Shown here: positions 15,927 through 26,104 of the stretch, piece by piece
Numbering within the stretch: position 1 is the first letter of the stretch
How the letters are laid out: every line of letters starts with the position of its first letter
Origin: Photobacterium halotolerans DSM 18316
Lineage (GTDB): Bacteria; Pseudomonadota; Gammaproteobacteria; Enterobacterales; Vibrionaceae
Direction of reading: 5' to 3'
Length of the DNA: 64,000 nt
NCBI RefSeq assembly: GCF_000425165.1
Contig: NZ_KE384319.1
Coordinates: forward strand, 620,001 to 684,000
The notes under the pieces: model-generated
Seen by the model: only the letters and a program-made list of their open reading frames with translations
What the model was told of the DNA's origin: nothing
Database searches by the model: none
Program-made: the position numbers and the translations under genes

Positions 15927-16847
15927 TTATACCGCCTGCGTCGCTTTCCTGAATACCGGCAGCCTTGGCAACAGTAACCCCAGAATCACAATCGCAATCC
16001 CGACCAGTTGCAGCAGCGTCACGGCCTGCCCCATCAGGTACGCGGTGAGCACCGCAAACACAGGGACAAAATTAAAGAACAGCGCGGCGGTTGGCGAGCC
16101 CAGCTCCCGGACACCGTGCAGCCACAGCAGATAACCCGCCACTGTTCCAAACAAGCCGATGTACGCCACTTCAAGCAGCCCGACGGACGAGCTGCCCGAC
16201 AACTCGGCAAAGGGTTTGACCTCCGGTGTGGCCAGACACATCAGGCCAATCACCACTGCCCCGCTGACCATGCCGACAAAAGTATAAGGGATCACAGGTA
16301 TCCAGCGGCTGATCCCCTGACTGCAGTAAGTGTAAAAACTCCACGCCAGCATGCCGGAGAAAATCATCTTATCGCCCTGATTAAACGCCATGTTCAGTAG
16401 CGTCTCCAGATGACCGTTAGTGATCACCATCAGCACGCCAGACAAGCTGACCACCAGACTGAGGCATTGCGGTAAGGTGGGTAAAGTCCGCATCGCAACA
16501 CAGGCGATCAGCGCCGTCATCAGAGGGCTGAGGGCCATAATTAGCGAACCGTTGGTGGCCTCAGTGTGCTCCAGCCCGGTGAACAGGCCCAGGTTCAGGC
16601 CACCGACCCCCACAGCACTGACCCCAATCACCCAGCACCATTGCTTCGCCGATAACACAAAGCGCTCTGAGCCAATCAGCTTCAGACAGAGCGCAAGGCA
16701 GATTGCCGCGATAACAAAGCGCCAGAACACCAGCGTGAGTGCATGCACTTCGTTAAGTGCATGTTTACCAATCGGAAAGCAGCTGCCCCAAAAGAAGGTA
16801 CAGATAATGAGCAGAACAACGGCTTTCGTTGTTGATGAAGCATTCAT
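15927..16847 (-). CDS. EamA/DMT-family transporter
   Basis: A 306-residue inner-membrane protein with about ten hydrophobic helices in two EamA repeats; the first starts AVVLLIICTFFWGSCFPIGK. It resembles RhaT/YdcZ-type metabolite exporters. ATG 16847 follows GGAGTGACT. It is divergent from a LysR gene (16941), which probably regulates it. The substrate cannot be told. Confidence 0.87.
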   Translation of the reverse strand: MNASSTTKAVVLLIICTFFWGSCFPIGKHALNEVHALTLVFWRFVIAAICLALCLKLIGSERFVLSAKQWCWVIGVSAVGVGGLNLGLFTGLEHTEATNGSLIMALSPLMTALIACVAMRTLPTLPQCLSLVVSLSGVLMVITNGHLETLLNMAFNQGDKMIFSGMLAWSFYTYCSQGISRWIPVIPYTFVGMVSGAVVIGLMCLATPEVKPFAELSGSSSVGLLEVAYIGLFGTVAGYLLWLHGVRELGSPTAALFFNFVPVFAVLTAYLMGQAVTLLQLVGIAIVILGLLLPRLPVFRKATQAV

Positions 16848-16940
16848 AGTCACTCCAGATGACTTGTCACATGATAACCGCTAGTCTATTGGTTTCATGA
16901 TCTGAATAAACAGGCATTATCAGCACGGTAAATCCCAAAT

Positions 16941-17837
16941 ATGAAATCTAACTATTCTCTCGACGATCTGCGCTGTTTTTGTACCGTTGCCCGGCTGGGC
17001 AGCTTTAAAACAGCCGCTGAACATTTAAGTATGCCACTGTCGACACTCAGTCGGCGGATTCGTCAGTTAGAAACAGATCTGCAATTGCGATTGCTGAACC
17101 GGGATGCCCACAGGGTGTCACTCACCCATACCGGTCAGCAATATTTTGAACGCTCCAGCACACTGTTTGATGAGCTGAGTGACATCGGGGAAGATCTGCA
17201 CAGAGACAAGCATGAGCCGAAAGGTAAAATTCGTATCAGTGCGCCTATCAATGCAGGCTCCCAGTTTCTGCGTGATATCTTTTTTGATTTTTTGCTGCAA
17301 TATCCTGACATTCAGCTAGATCTGCAGTTTTCCAACACTCTGATTGATATTGAAGCCCAGGCGATGGATGTGGTATTTCGTGTCGGCACGCCTGTGGTAG
17401 AAAACTGGATAGCCCGTCCGCTCAAAGACATTCACTTCATTGTCTGTGCTCATCAAGACTATCCGGTGCAGTCCATCACTCACCCGGAAATGCTGAGCGA
17501 CCATCCGTCGATCCTCTGTCATCCCATGTCGCCCTGGCAACTGGTTCATACAGAAACAGGAATGGAATATGATCACCAACCGGTGAAAGGCCTGCGTCTG
17601 GAAGTCGATGAAATCCGCATGCTGACCCATGCCATCCAGTCTGGCCTGGGCATAGGTTATATTCCTGACTATTTTGCCCTGCCTATGATCGCAAATGGCG
17701 AACTCAGCAGAGTCCTGCCGGACTGGTGCAGCAAACCCCGCACCCTGTTTATGCTCTATCGCGACCGCGATCATCTGCCAATGCGGGTGCGGCTGTTTGT
17801 TGAGTTCGTGATGGCGCGGTTTGAGGCGATGGCATGA
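16941..17837 (+). CDS. LysR-family regulator divergent from the DMT transporter
   Basis: A 298-residue LysR protein with an N-terminal helix-turn-helix (DLRCFCTVARLGSFKTAAEHLSMPLSTLSRRIRQLE) and a type-2 periplasmic-binding effector domain containing GKIRISAPINAGSQF, typical of the LTTR branch close to AaeR/DsdC-like regulators. The 93-base gap to the divergent transporter suggests control of that gene. Confidence 0.88.
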   Translation: MKSNYSLDDLRCFCTVARLGSFKTAAEHLSMPLSTLSRRIRQLETDLQLRLLNRDAHRVSLTHTGQQYFERSSTLFDELSDIGEDLHRDKHEPKGKIRISAPINAGSQFLRDIFFDFLLQYPDIQLDLQFSNTLIDIEAQAMDVVFRVGTPVVENWIARPLKDIHFIVCAHQDYPVQSITHPEMLSDHPSILCHPMSPWQLVHTETGMEYDHQPVKGLRLEVDEIRMLTHAIQSGLGIGYIPDYFALPMIANGELSRVLPDWCSKPRTLFMLYRDRDHLPMRVRLFVEFVMARFEAMA

Positions 17838-17884
17838 GTCGTTACCTGTTCTCGCACCACCTTACCTGCTTGCACAATCAATCA

Positions 17885-19039
17885 TCAGCGCCTGAGAATC
17901 TGTTCAGCCACAGACGCGGCTTTTCCTGACAGGCTCAGCAAAACCATCAGAGCGGCAATGATGATCTGATAACCGCTGAACTCTGCTGTGATGCCTGCGA
18001 CCGACAAGCCCACGCCGATTAGCAGGTAGTACAGCAGCCCAAACAAGGCTCCCGCTGACCCGGCCTGTGCCTGATACGCCTGCAAAGACTGGCTCAGGAT
18101 GTTCGGAATGCCCATGCCATATCCCACCACAATCAGCAGCATGGGCAACAAAAACCACAGGCTGTGCTGCAAGATAACGACACCGGCAGCGCCTGCCAGA
18201 GCGAACCCCGAGGCAACCTGAATCAACACACTCTGAGAGCGCCCTTTGTGCAACCATTGCTTGTTGAGAAAACTGCCGGTGATGGTTCCGGCTGCCAGAA
18301 CAAGGCCGCTGTAACCAAACACCTGCGGACTGTATCCCAACCGCGCAAACACAAAGGGCCCCTGCAGGTAATAAGAAAACAACAACACATTGAATCCCGC
18401 CACCAGCATCGCATGCCGCCAGAGATGCGTATCAACAACCATTCGTTTGCCCAGCACCAGCAGTGAAAATCTGGCGACATCCTGCGGTCTGGTCTCAGGT
18501 AAACCCAGCAGACAGAGCAGCCATAAAGCGCCCGCCAGCAGACTCAGCGCGGCAAAAACAGCCGGGTATCCGCCATACTCAGTCAGCACCCCACCCGCCA
18601 GCATGCCAATCACAGGGCTGACTGACACACCAATACCAATATAAGAAAACGCGTTGGCAAGCGCGGCGCGGTCACAACTGTCCCTGAGCATGGTTTGTGT
18701 TACCACAGAGCCAACGGCTGCCCCAAAAGCCGTCAGCACCCGACACAGCAACAATGCTTCAAACTGTTGCGCCTGCATCGCGGCCAGTGCTGCAACACCG
18801 TAAACCGTCAGCCCGGCCAGCATGGCTTTGCGCCGGCCAATCCAGTCTGACATGACCCCCCAGAACACAACACCTGCCGCAAACGCAGTGAAATAGACAG
18901 ACAATGTCTGGCTGGCAACAGGTACCGACACACCAAAACCGGACGCAATATCCGGTAACGCCGGGCTGTAAATGGTCTCGACAATCTGGGGGAACATGAT
19001 CAAAACCACCATCAGCCACAAAGAAGGAGATGGATTCAT
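17885..19039 (-). CDS. MFS drug-resistance transporter, Bcr/CflA type
   Basis: A 384-residue 12-helix major-facilitator protein. The MFS motif GVMSDWIGRRKAMLAGL follows helix 2, and LLCRVLTAFGAAVGSVV matches the Bcr/CflA helix-4 region. ATG 19039 gives MNPSPSLWLMVVLIMFPQ; the longer frame to 19072 lacks a ribosome site. Divergent from an AraC regulator at 19139, 99 bases away. Efflux of a drug or metabolite is likely. Confidence 0.87.
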   Translation of the reverse strand: MNPSPSLWLMVVLIMFPQIVETIYSPALPDIASGFGVSVPVASQTLSVYFTAFAAGVVFWGVMSDWIGRRKAMLAGLTVYGVAALAAMQAQQFEALLLCRVLTAFGAAVGSVVTQTMLRDSCDRAALANAFSYIGIGVSVSPVIGMLAGGVLTEYGGYPAVFAALSLLAGALWLLCLLGLPETRPQDVARFSLLVLGKRMVVDTHLWRHAMLVAGFNVLLFSYYLQGPFVFARLGYSPQVFGYSGLVLAAGTITGSFLNKQWLHKGRSQSVLIQVASGFALAGAAGVVILQHSLWFLLPMLLIVVGYGMGIPNILSQSLQAYQAQAGSAGALFGLLYYLLIGVGLSVAGITAEFSGYQIIIAALMVLLSLSGKAASVAEQILRR

Positions 19040-19138
19040 TATTGTGCGCTCATCTGAATAAAAGATGCGCACAGTCTACTCAACCCTGTTATTGTCCCAA
19101 TAACATCACTAAGACAAAAAACATCAAGATAAAGACAC

Positions 19139-19915
19139 ATGGCTTTGATTGAGCAATCTACCTACTTTGACGCCGATGATTTCGAAACCGACGTGATTGG
19201 CATTGCCGCCCGGCTGGGAAAACATGACTCTGGGTTGCACCGGCACCAGAAAGCACAACTGCTCTATGCCCCGCAGGGATGCATGAACATTACCCTGAAC
19301 GGGATGCGCTGTGTGCTGCCGCCGACCCGTGCGGCATGGATTCCGGCCGGTACACTGCATTGTGCGGAAATGTATCAGGTGGTGGAGTACCGTTCGCTCT
19401 ATTTTGATCCCAGGCTCACCACCCACCTTGAAGATAAGGTGAAAATTATTGAGGTCAATCCACTGCTGCAGGCCCTGATCGAGCGAATGGCTTTCTGGCC
19501 GTGGGACAAGCCCGCTGACAGCATGCAACTGACACACGGGCTATTTTTTGAGGAACTGCATCATGCGCGTGAAGCCTGTTTATCCCTGCCTCTGCCATCA
19601 GACAGACGTCTTTCTGCATGGCTCAATGCACTGCACCTGGATCAGCAAAATGCCCCGACACTCAAGATGTTAAGTGAACAGATTGGCGCCAGCAGTAAAA
19701 CCATCAGCCGGCTGTTTATACGGGAAACCGGGATGCCTTATCAGGACTGGCGCAAGCAATGGCGGTTACTGAAAGCCATCGAGCTGTTATCTGCCGGGCT
19801 TCAGGTTAATGACGTGGCGTACCGGCTTGAATTTTCCAGCGACAGTGCCTTTATCGCGTTTTTCAAGCAGCAAACCGGCCAAACCCCGCTGCACTATATT
19901 CGGGGCGGTCACTGA
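19139..19915 (+). CDS. AraC-family regulator with cupin N-terminus
   Basis: A 258-residue protein with an N-terminal cupin-like domain (RHQKAQLLYAPQGCMNITLNG, AAWIPAGTLHC) and a C-terminal double helix-turn-helix (about 160-255; LKMLSEQIGASSKTISRLF and FIAFFKQQTGQTPLHYI). This layout is common in regulators of divergently placed MFS exporters, such as the neighbour at 17885-19039. Confidence 0.87.
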   Translation: MALIEQSTYFDADDFETDVIGIAARLGKHDSGLHRHQKAQLLYAPQGCMNITLNGMRCVLPPTRAAWIPAGTLHCAEMYQVVEYRSLYFDPRLTTHLEDKVKIIEVNPLLQALIERMAFWPWDKPADSMQLTHGLFFEELHHAREACLSLPLPSDRRLSAWLNALHLDQQNAPTLKMLSEQIGASSKTISRLFIRETGMPYQDWRKQWRLLKAIELLSAGLQVNDVAYRLEFSSDSAFIAFFKQQTGQTPLHYIRGGH

Positions 19916-19931
19916 GCCTTCAGTAAGAAAG

Positions 19932-20213
19932 TCAGAGTTCAGACGGCTCGATCTGCCAGATGATCTGGCCGTCTTGCTCTCCCCGGCAAAGGTCCATAAT
20001 CACAGTCTCTGTCGATCCGGCCGTCTGCTCAGGCAAGCTGGTCAAAGCGGCCGGATTCAGCAGATACTGCCAGGCCTCGCCATCGTATTGCGAAGCCTCC
20101 CGAGGGGCCTGAAACAGCCTCTCGGGTGACAGTGAGCGGTCAAGCACCGGAGAGAAGCTGACGGCACTGTACAGCAGTATGCCGACACATGTGTCCTGCC
20201 AGATATCACTCAT
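19932..20213 (-). CDS. Small hypothetical protein coupled to the RND pump gene
   Basis: A 93-residue acidic protein of unknown family with no signal peptide or membrane helix. Its ATG overlaps the stop codon of the RND gene (ATGA overlap), which implies translational coupling and argues that it is real. It contains SPERLFQAPREASQYDGEAWQYLLNP. It may be a pump-associated accessory or an unrelated rider on the operon. Confidence 0.6.
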   Translation of the reverse strand: MSDIWQDTCVGILLYSAVSFSPVLDRSLSPERLFQAPREASQYDGEAWQYLLNPAALTSLPEQTAGSTETVIMDLCRGEQDGQIIWQIEPSEL

Positions 20214-23200
20214 GATGCCTCTTGAACGCTTTCCAACACGGGTGGTTCTGTTGTCGCCGGTGCTTTCTGCTGTCCGCGTTTTGCCAGCAGGTAATAAAAC
20301 AGCGGTGTCAGCAACAGACCAAACACAGTCACACCTATCATGCCCGAGAAGACCGCCACGCCCATGGCCTGACGCATCTCGGCGCCCGCGCCGGTGGAAT
20401 ACACCAGCGGTGCCACACCCATAATAAATGCAATAGACGTCATCAGGATCGGACGCAACCGCAGCCGGCTGGCTTCCAAAATTGCGTCTTTCACTGAATA
20501 GCCCCGATCCTGCAGCTCTTTGGCGAACTCCACGATCAGAATCGCATTCTTGGTGGCCAGCCCGACCAGTACGATAAAGCCGATCTGGGTCAGGATATTG
20601 TTATCACCGCCGTAGAGCACCACACCACTGAGCGCAGACAGCAAGGTGAGCGGAATAATCAGAATGATCGCCAGCGGCAGGCGGACACTTTCATACTGCG
20701 CCGCCAGTACCATGAACACCAGCAGGATCACCAAGGGATACACGTACAGGTTAGAGTCCCCGGTGATCATCTGCTGATAGGTCAGTTCAGTCCACTCGTA
20801 ACTCATGCCCCGCGGCAGAGTGTCAGCCAGTATTTTCTCAATGGCCGCCTGCGCTTCCCCGGAGCTGTAACCGGGAGCCGGTCCGCCATTGATTTCAGCC
20901 GTCATAAAGCCGTTGTAATGCATCACGCGATCCGGTCCGGCGCTGTCTTTCACATTGATGAAAGAATCAATCGGCACCATATCGCCCTGCGCATTGCGGA
21001 CTTTGATCTGGCCTACCTGCGCGGCATCCTGACGATATGCCTGATCGGCCTGCATATTGACCTGATACGTGCGGCCAAACAGGTTCAGATCATTGACGTA
21101 CGTTGAGCTGAGATACCCTTGCAGGGTCTGGAAAAGCACATCCAGGTTCACGCCCTGCTGCATGGCCTTGGTGCGGTCGACCTCGATATCCAGCTGCGGC
21201 ACGTTGACCTGATAGCCGGAAAAGACCCCGGCCAGCTCAGGGGTCGCGGCTGCCTTTTGCATCACCGTCATGGTTGCCTGATGCAAGGCCTCAAAACCCA
21301 GCCCGTTTCTGTCTTCAATCTGCAGCCGGAATCCGCCGATAGTGCCAAGGCCCATCACAGGTGGCGGCGGGAAGACAGCAACGAACGCCTCTTCAATGCC
21401 GGCATACTGCTGATTGAGCCGGGCAGCAATCGCGCTGGCACTGGCCGCCGGATCCTGACGTTTGTCGAAATCATCCAGCGTCACAAACACGATGCCGCTG
21501 TTGGACGCATTGGTAAAACCGTTGATGCTCAGTCCGGGGAAACCCAGAGTCTTGGTGACGCCGGTCTGCGCCTGCGCCAGATCGGACATCTTTTCCAGCA
21601 CCGCATCGGTGCGATCCAGCGACGCGGCATTCGGCAATTGCGCAAAGGCAATCAGATACTGCTTGTCCTGCGCCGGAATATAGCCGGTTGGCGTGGTGGC
21701 AAACTGATAGCCAGTGAAACCCAGCAAGGCAACATAAGCCACCGAAGCAATGGCACCGGCCCGGATGACTTTGCGCACTACCACGCCATAGCCGCCCGAC
21801 AAGGCACTGAAAAAACGGTTAAACGGATTGAACAGCCAGCGGCCGAACAGCCGGTCCATGCCTCGGGTCAGCCAGTCTTTCGGCGCATCATGGCCTTTGA
21901 GCAACAGCGCTGATAACGCCGGGCTCAGGGTCAGCGAATTGATCGCTGAGATAAAAGTAGAAATGGTGATGGTCAGCGCAAACTGCTTGTAAAACTGGCC
22001 GGTCAGTCCGGTCATAAAGGCGGTGGGAATAAACACTGCCGCCAGCACCAGTGTGGTGGCCACAATCGGCCCGGTGACTTCGCGCATGGCTTTCACCGTG
22101 GCATCGACCGGAGACAGGCCTTCACTGATGTTCCGCTCAACATTTTCCACCACCACAATGGCATCATCGACCACAATCCCGATCGCCAGCACCAGGCCAA
22201 AGAGCGACAGCGCATTGAGGGAGAACCCCATCAGCAGCATAAAGGCGAAAGTGCCGATCAGCGACACAGGCACCGCCACCAGCGGAATGATCGACGCCCG
22301 CCAGGTTTGCAGGAACAGCACCACCACGGCGACCACCAGCAACACGGCTTCCAGCAGGGTCTGAATCACGGCTTCAATTGAGCCGCGCACAAAGACAGTC
22401 GGGTCATAAGCGATCTCGTAAGACACCCCTTCCGGGAAATCTTGCGCCAGACGCGCCATGGTCGCGCGCACATCATTGGAGATCTGAATCGCATTCGAAC
22501 CCGCCGCCTGAAAAATACCGATGGCGGCGGCATCCTGATTATCCAGGGTGGAGCGCAGCGCGTAGGAATCGGCACCCAGCTCAATCCGCGCCACATCTTT
22601 CAGGCGGCTGATTTCACCCTGCTCCCCGACACGGATGATGATGTTTTCAAATTCCTCAACCGTCGACAGACGCCCTTTGACATTGATCAGTAACTGATAA
22701 TCCGAATGGCTTGCCGGCTGGGTACCCAGACTGCCTGCCACAGCCTGCTGGTTCTGCTGGCGGATCGCCTCGGCAATATCGGACGGCGTGAGGTTCAGCG
22801 CGGCGACCTGATTGGGATCCAGCCAGACCCGCATGCTGAAATTACCGGCGCCAAAGGCTCGCACCGAGCCGACACCGCTGACTTTCGCCAGTTCATCTTT
22901 GACCTTGAGATTGGCAAAGTTGGACAGATACAGCATGTCATAGCGATCGTCAGGCGAGAACAGATGCACCACCATGGTCAGGTTGGGCGAGGATTTTTCC
23001 GTCACCACGCCCAGCCGCTGCACCTGCTGTGGCAGACGCGGCAGCGCCCGATCGACCCGGCTTTGCACCTGCGAGACGGCGAGATCAACATCTGTGCCGA
23101 TAGCAAAAGTGATGGTCAGCGTCATCATGCCGTCTGCGGTGGACTGCGAAGACATGTACAGCATGTTCTCCACACCATTGATTTCCTGCTCCAGCGGCGA

Positions 23201-23389
23201 GGCCACTGTCTGGGCAATCACCCCCGGATTGGCGCCGGGATACTTGGCCGTGACCACCACTGTCGGCGGCACCACTTCCGGATATTCAGTCACCGGCAAC
23301 TGCCAGACCGCGATGCTGCCGACAATGACAAACAGCAGCGACAACACAGAAGCAAATACCGGTCTGCGGATAAAAAATTGTGAAAACAT
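20210..23389 (-). CDS. RND efflux pump inner-membrane transporter, AcrB/HAE1 family
   Basis: A 1059-residue proton-driven tripartite-pump transporter. It begins MFSQFFIRRPVFASVLSL; the proton-relay Asp pair is in VVDDAIVVVENVER and the relay Lys in GLATKNAILIVEFAKE. The two large periplasmic loops are present and the length matches AcrB/MexB. It is the second gene of a minus-strand operon after its membrane fusion protein (12-base gap). No outer-membrane TolC-type gene is adjacent, so a shared TolC is expected. Confidence 0.95.
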   Translation of the reverse strand: MFSQFFIRRPVFASVLSLLFVIVGSIAVWQLPVTEYPEVVPPTVVVTAKYPGANPGVIAQTVASPLEQEINGVENMLYMSSQSTADGMMTLTITFAIGTDVDLAVSQVQSRVDRALPRLPQQVQRLGVVTEKSSPNLTMVVHLFSPDDRYDMLYLSNFANLKVKDELAKVSGVGSVRAFGAGNFSMRVWLDPNQVAALNLTPSDIAEAIRQQNQQAVAGSLGTQPASHSDYQLLINVKGRLSTVEEFENIIIRVGEQGEISRLKDVARIELGADSYALRSTLDNQDAAAIGIFQAAGSNAIQISNDVRATMARLAQDFPEGVSYEIAYDPTVFVRGSIEAVIQTLLEAVLLVVAVVVLFLQTWRASIIPLVAVPVSLIGTFAFMLLMGFSLNALSLFGLVLAIGIVVDDAIVVVENVERNISEGLSPVDATVKAMREVTGPIVATTLVLAAVFIPTAFMTGLTGQFYKQFALTITISTFISAINSLTLSPALSALLLKGHDAPKDWLTRGMDRLFGRWLFNPFNRFFSALSGGYGVVVRKVIRAGAIASVAYVALLGFTGYQFATTPTGYIPAQDKQYLIAFAQLPNAASLDRTDAVLEKMSDLAQAQTGVTKTLGFPGLSINGFTNASNSGIVFVTLDDFDKRQDPAASASAIAARLNQQYAGIEEAFVAVFPPPPVMGLGTIGGFRLQIEDRNGLGFEALHQATMTVMQKAAATPELAGVFSGYQVNVPQLDIEVDRTKAMQQGVNLDVLFQTLQGYLSSTYVNDLNLFGRTYQVNMQADQAYRQDAAQVGQIKVRNAQGDMVPIDSFINVKDSAGPDRVMHYNGFMTAEINGGPAPGYSSGEAQAAIEKILADTLPRGMSYEWTELTYQQMITGDSNLYVYPLVILLVFMVLAAQYESVRLPLAIILIIPLTLLSALSGVVLYGGDNNILTQIGFIVLVGLATKNAILIVEFAKELQDRGYSVKDAILEASRLRLRPILMTSIAFIMGVAPLVYSTGAGAEMRQAMGVAVFSGMIGVTVFGLLLTPLFYYLLAKRGQQKAPATTEPPVLESVQEAS

Positions 23390-23401
23390 AGTCTGTCCTG
23401 A

Positions 23402-24643
23402 TTACTGTGCGTCGGTTGATTGGCGGGCGGTCACCGCACTGCTGTCTTCTGTGTGCCACTGCTGATAGCGGTGAATATCGGCCAGTTGTTCTGTGGTGGC
23501 CATTTCCACGACTTTCGGCGCAACCTGCATACTCGGCCGGATCTTCTGCAGCCCGCTGACCACAATTCTGTCCTCTGTCGTCAGGCCGGATTGCACCACA
23601 CGCAAACCGGCGACTTTCTCACCCAGGGTCACTGGCTGGTAAGTCACCACATTGGCGTCATCGAGCTTGAGGACATACTTTCGGTTGAGATCGGTACCGA
23701 CGGCTTTTTCATCGATCAGAATCGCGTCATACGGTTTGCTGGCGATCAGCCGTAAACGGGCAAACAGGCCGGGCATCAGCATCTGGGCGTCGTTCTCAAA
23801 GGTGGCCCGCATCCGAATCGAGCCGGTCTGCTGATTGACACTGTTATTGATAAAATCGATATGGCCCTGATATGCATAACCGGCGTCGCCGGACAGTGCC
23901 ATCATCACCGGACTGGAATCACGGGTTGCCGATACACGCACCAGATGGTTGCGGACATAATTGAGATAGGTTTGCTCATCGACATCAAACCAGGCGTACA
24001 TCTGTTCGGTCGACACTATGGTCGTCAGCTCGCTCTGGCCACTGGTGACATAATTGCCCTGCGTGACCTGCGCGTGTGAGACTCTGCCGTCAATCGGCGA
24101 CACCACCTGGGTGAATGACAACTGCAAGCGCGCGTGCTTGAGCGAAGCTTTCAGCGCATCCAGCTCGGCCCTGGCCTGCTGTAATGCCGCCTGACGGTTG
24201 TCATAGACATCGGCAGAAATGGCTTTGGTAGCGTTCAGTCGTTTGGCGCGGACAAACTCACTCTCGGCCAGTTTTAACTGACTCTGCAAACTGGCCTGCT
24301 GCGCCTCCAAGCGTTCAACTTCGGCGCGAAACAGACGATCGTCAATACTGAACAGCACATCACCCTGATGAACCAGATCGCCTTCACGGTAAGCCACTTC
24401 AGTCACATAACCGGAAACGCGGGGTTTGAGCACCACTGTCTCGGGGGCCTGCAAGCGGCCTGTGTATTCATCCCACTCAGTGATACGTTCACTGAGCACC
24501 GTCGCCACACTAATGGCAGGCAGCGGCGGGGATGCCGGAGATTCATTGCCAAACGCTGTCCCGGAGGCGGACACCAGAAAGACAGACATGCCACCAAGAA
24601 GCTGTTTCCTGAACACGTTTCTGAATGGGGTGAATAGGGTCAT
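23402..24643 (-). CDS. RND efflux periplasmic adaptor (membrane fusion protein)
   Basis: A 413-residue AcrA/MexE-type adaptor. An N-terminal signal or anchor (about 13-32) without a lipobox cysteine is followed by the lipoyl half-motif (VVLKPRVSGYVTEVAYREGDLVHQGDVLFSIDDR), a coiled hairpin (about 110-170) and the second lipoyl half (VVSPIDGRVSHAQVTQGNYV). It precedes the transporter gene by 12 bases. The ITEWDEYTGRLQAPETV start resembles the MexE/OqxA branch. A divergent AraC gene at 25012 is the probable regulator. Confidence 0.93.
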   Translation of the reverse strand: MTLFTPFRNVFRKQLLGGMSVFLVSASGTAFGNESPASPPLPAISVATVLSERITEWDEYTGRLQAPETVVLKPRVSGYVTEVAYREGDLVHQGDVLFSIDDRLFRAEVERLEAQQASLQSQLKLAESEFVRAKRLNATKAISADVYDNRQAALQQARAELDALKASLKHARLQLSFTQVVSPIDGRVSHAQVTQGNYVTSGQSELTTIVSTEQMYAWFDVDEQTYLNYVRNHLVRVSATRDSSPVMMALSGDAGYAYQGHIDFINNSVNQQTGSIRMRATFENDAQMLMPGLFARLRLIASKPYDAILIDEKAVGTDLNRKYVLKLDDANVVTYQPVTLGEKVAGLRVVQSGLTTEDRIVVSGLQKIRPSMQVAPKVVEMATTEQLADIHRYQQWHTEDSSAVTARQSTDAQ

Positions 24644-25011
24644 CAGGCAATCCTCTCTGACTTTGATACGCGGAAATCAATAAATGCAATGTCTTATCCG
24701 AACCACCAAAGAGGGATCGGATTTCACCTTGTCATTCTATGTCCCATTCAGCGTATTGATATTGTCGAAAGCTCGGAGAAGATTGCCTATTTCTACAAAC
24801 CGGTCAGTTCAGCAAGTAATAACACCAGTACCGGTAAAGATTACAGACTCTTGAGCCTGTAAAATACAGCAACGCGCCATGCCTGACATCTTGCCTTTTT
24901 CTACACAATCCTTGCCTAATCCTCTAATTGTCATTATGAGATAAAACAGTGGCAGTGAGCTTGCCTTATACTCTATAGTCGCATGTGGATGAGAAAATGG
25001 TGAGTGACACA
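24644..25011. promoter_or_regulatory. Divergent promoter region between the RND operon and AraC gene
   Basis: About 370 gene-free bases separate the two divergent genes and must hold both promoters. No clear inverted repeat or named operator could be assigned by eye. Confidence 0.5.
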
Positions 25012-25926
25012 ATGACGGCTATCCAACAAGAATTAATCAACCTGGTGAATCGGCATATTGACGGACCGGGACTGACCGAAACGGCGCTGCCGGACATTAA
25101 GCTGGTGCACAGCACGGAAAATACCTCCTGCTCACCCACCATCTACAGCCCGATGCTGTGTTTGCTGCTGCAGGGTGAAAAGCGTATTACGGCCGGGGCG
25201 CGTGAATTGTTACTGAAGGAAGGCGATTTATTACTGGTGCCTGTGATGATGCCTGTTGTCGGCGAGATCCTTCGCGCTTCAGCAGAGCAGCCTTATATCG
25301 GCATCAGTATTGCGCTGGATCTCAAGGAACTGACCGATTTACTGATCACCATGAACGAACCGCCCGAAGCCATCACCAAGTGCCCTTACTGCATCAGAAC
25401 CGTAACATCTGATGACGATATACTGTCGGTGTTCAAACGTTTTCTGGCCTTACTCGACCATCCTGAAGATGTCCCCGTCATGTTGCCACTGCTTAAACGG
25501 GAACTCATGTTCAGGCTGCTGAAAAGCCCGGTAGGGGTTCAGCTTCGCCAGTTTTTGTTACGGGATACCCAGGCCAACCGCATCAGTAAAGTCGTCGAGC
25601 TGATCCAGCAGCGATTCAAAGAGCCGATCCGGGTGCAGGAGCTGGCCGATATGGTTCATATGAGTCAGTCTTCGCTGTTCAACGCCTTCAAAGCCGTGAC
25701 ATCCATGACACCGCTGCAGTTCCAGAAACAACTCCGGCTCAATGAAGCGCGCCGAATCATGTTACAGGACGGCATAGACGCCTCTGCCGCCAGCTACAGA
25801 GTCGGTTACGAAAGCCCGTCCCATTTCAACCGCGAATACAGCCGGCTGTTTGGTATTCCACCGATGACAGACATCAGCCGCCTGCGAGGTCACAAACCAA
25901 CGACCGATGACAGGATTCAGATGTGA
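25012..25926 (+). CDS. AraC-family regulator divergent from the RND pump
   Basis: A 304-residue protein with an AraC_N-type ligand domain (SPMLCLLLQGEKRITAGARELLLKEGDLLLVPV) and a C-terminal pair of helix-turn-helix motifs (IRVQELADMVHMSQSSLFNAFKAVT; SYRVGYESPSHFNREYSRLFG). ATG 25012 is preferred because GGTGA lies 8 bases upstream; in-frame starts at 24997 and 24985 (GTG) are alternatives. Its position suggests that it controls the pump operon. Confidence 0.86.
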   Translation: MTAIQQELINLVNRHIDGPGLTETALPDIKLVHSTENTSCSPTIYSPMLCLLLQGEKRITAGARELLLKEGDLLLVPVMMPVVGEILRASAEQPYIGISIALDLKELTDLLITMNEPPEAITKCPYCIRTVTSDDDILSVFKRFLALLDHPEDVPVMLPLLKRELMFRLLKSPVGVQLRQFLLRDTQANRISKVVELIQQRFKEPIRVQELADMVHMSQSSLFNAFKAVTSMTPLQFQKQLRLNEARRIMLQDGIDASAASYRVGYESPSHFNREYSRLFGIPPMTDISRLRGHKPTTDDRIQM

Positions 25927-25992
25927 TGCGGGGCGTTACCAACCACTGAGTAAAAGCGCGGTAATGCGATTGCGGCGATCCTTTGAAATAAT

Positions 25993-26055
25993 CACCACCG
26001 CCATAGACGGTGGTGTAAGGGTGACAACAGCAAGTGGCAGACGACGCTGCCACTT
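25993..26055. terminator. Two adjacent hairpins between convergent genes
   Basis: CACCACCG/CGGTGGTG (25993-26015, loop 7) and AAGTGGCAG/CTGCCACTT (26032-26055, loop 6) are perfect stems. They lie between the AraC gene (+) and the glutathione transferase (-). Neither has a strong T run, so termination is plausible rather than certain. Confidence 0.5.
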
Positions 26056-26104
26056 CGAAGCCTGTTGCTTAAGAGCAACTTCTGAAAAATGAAGACTGAC
26101 TGAA

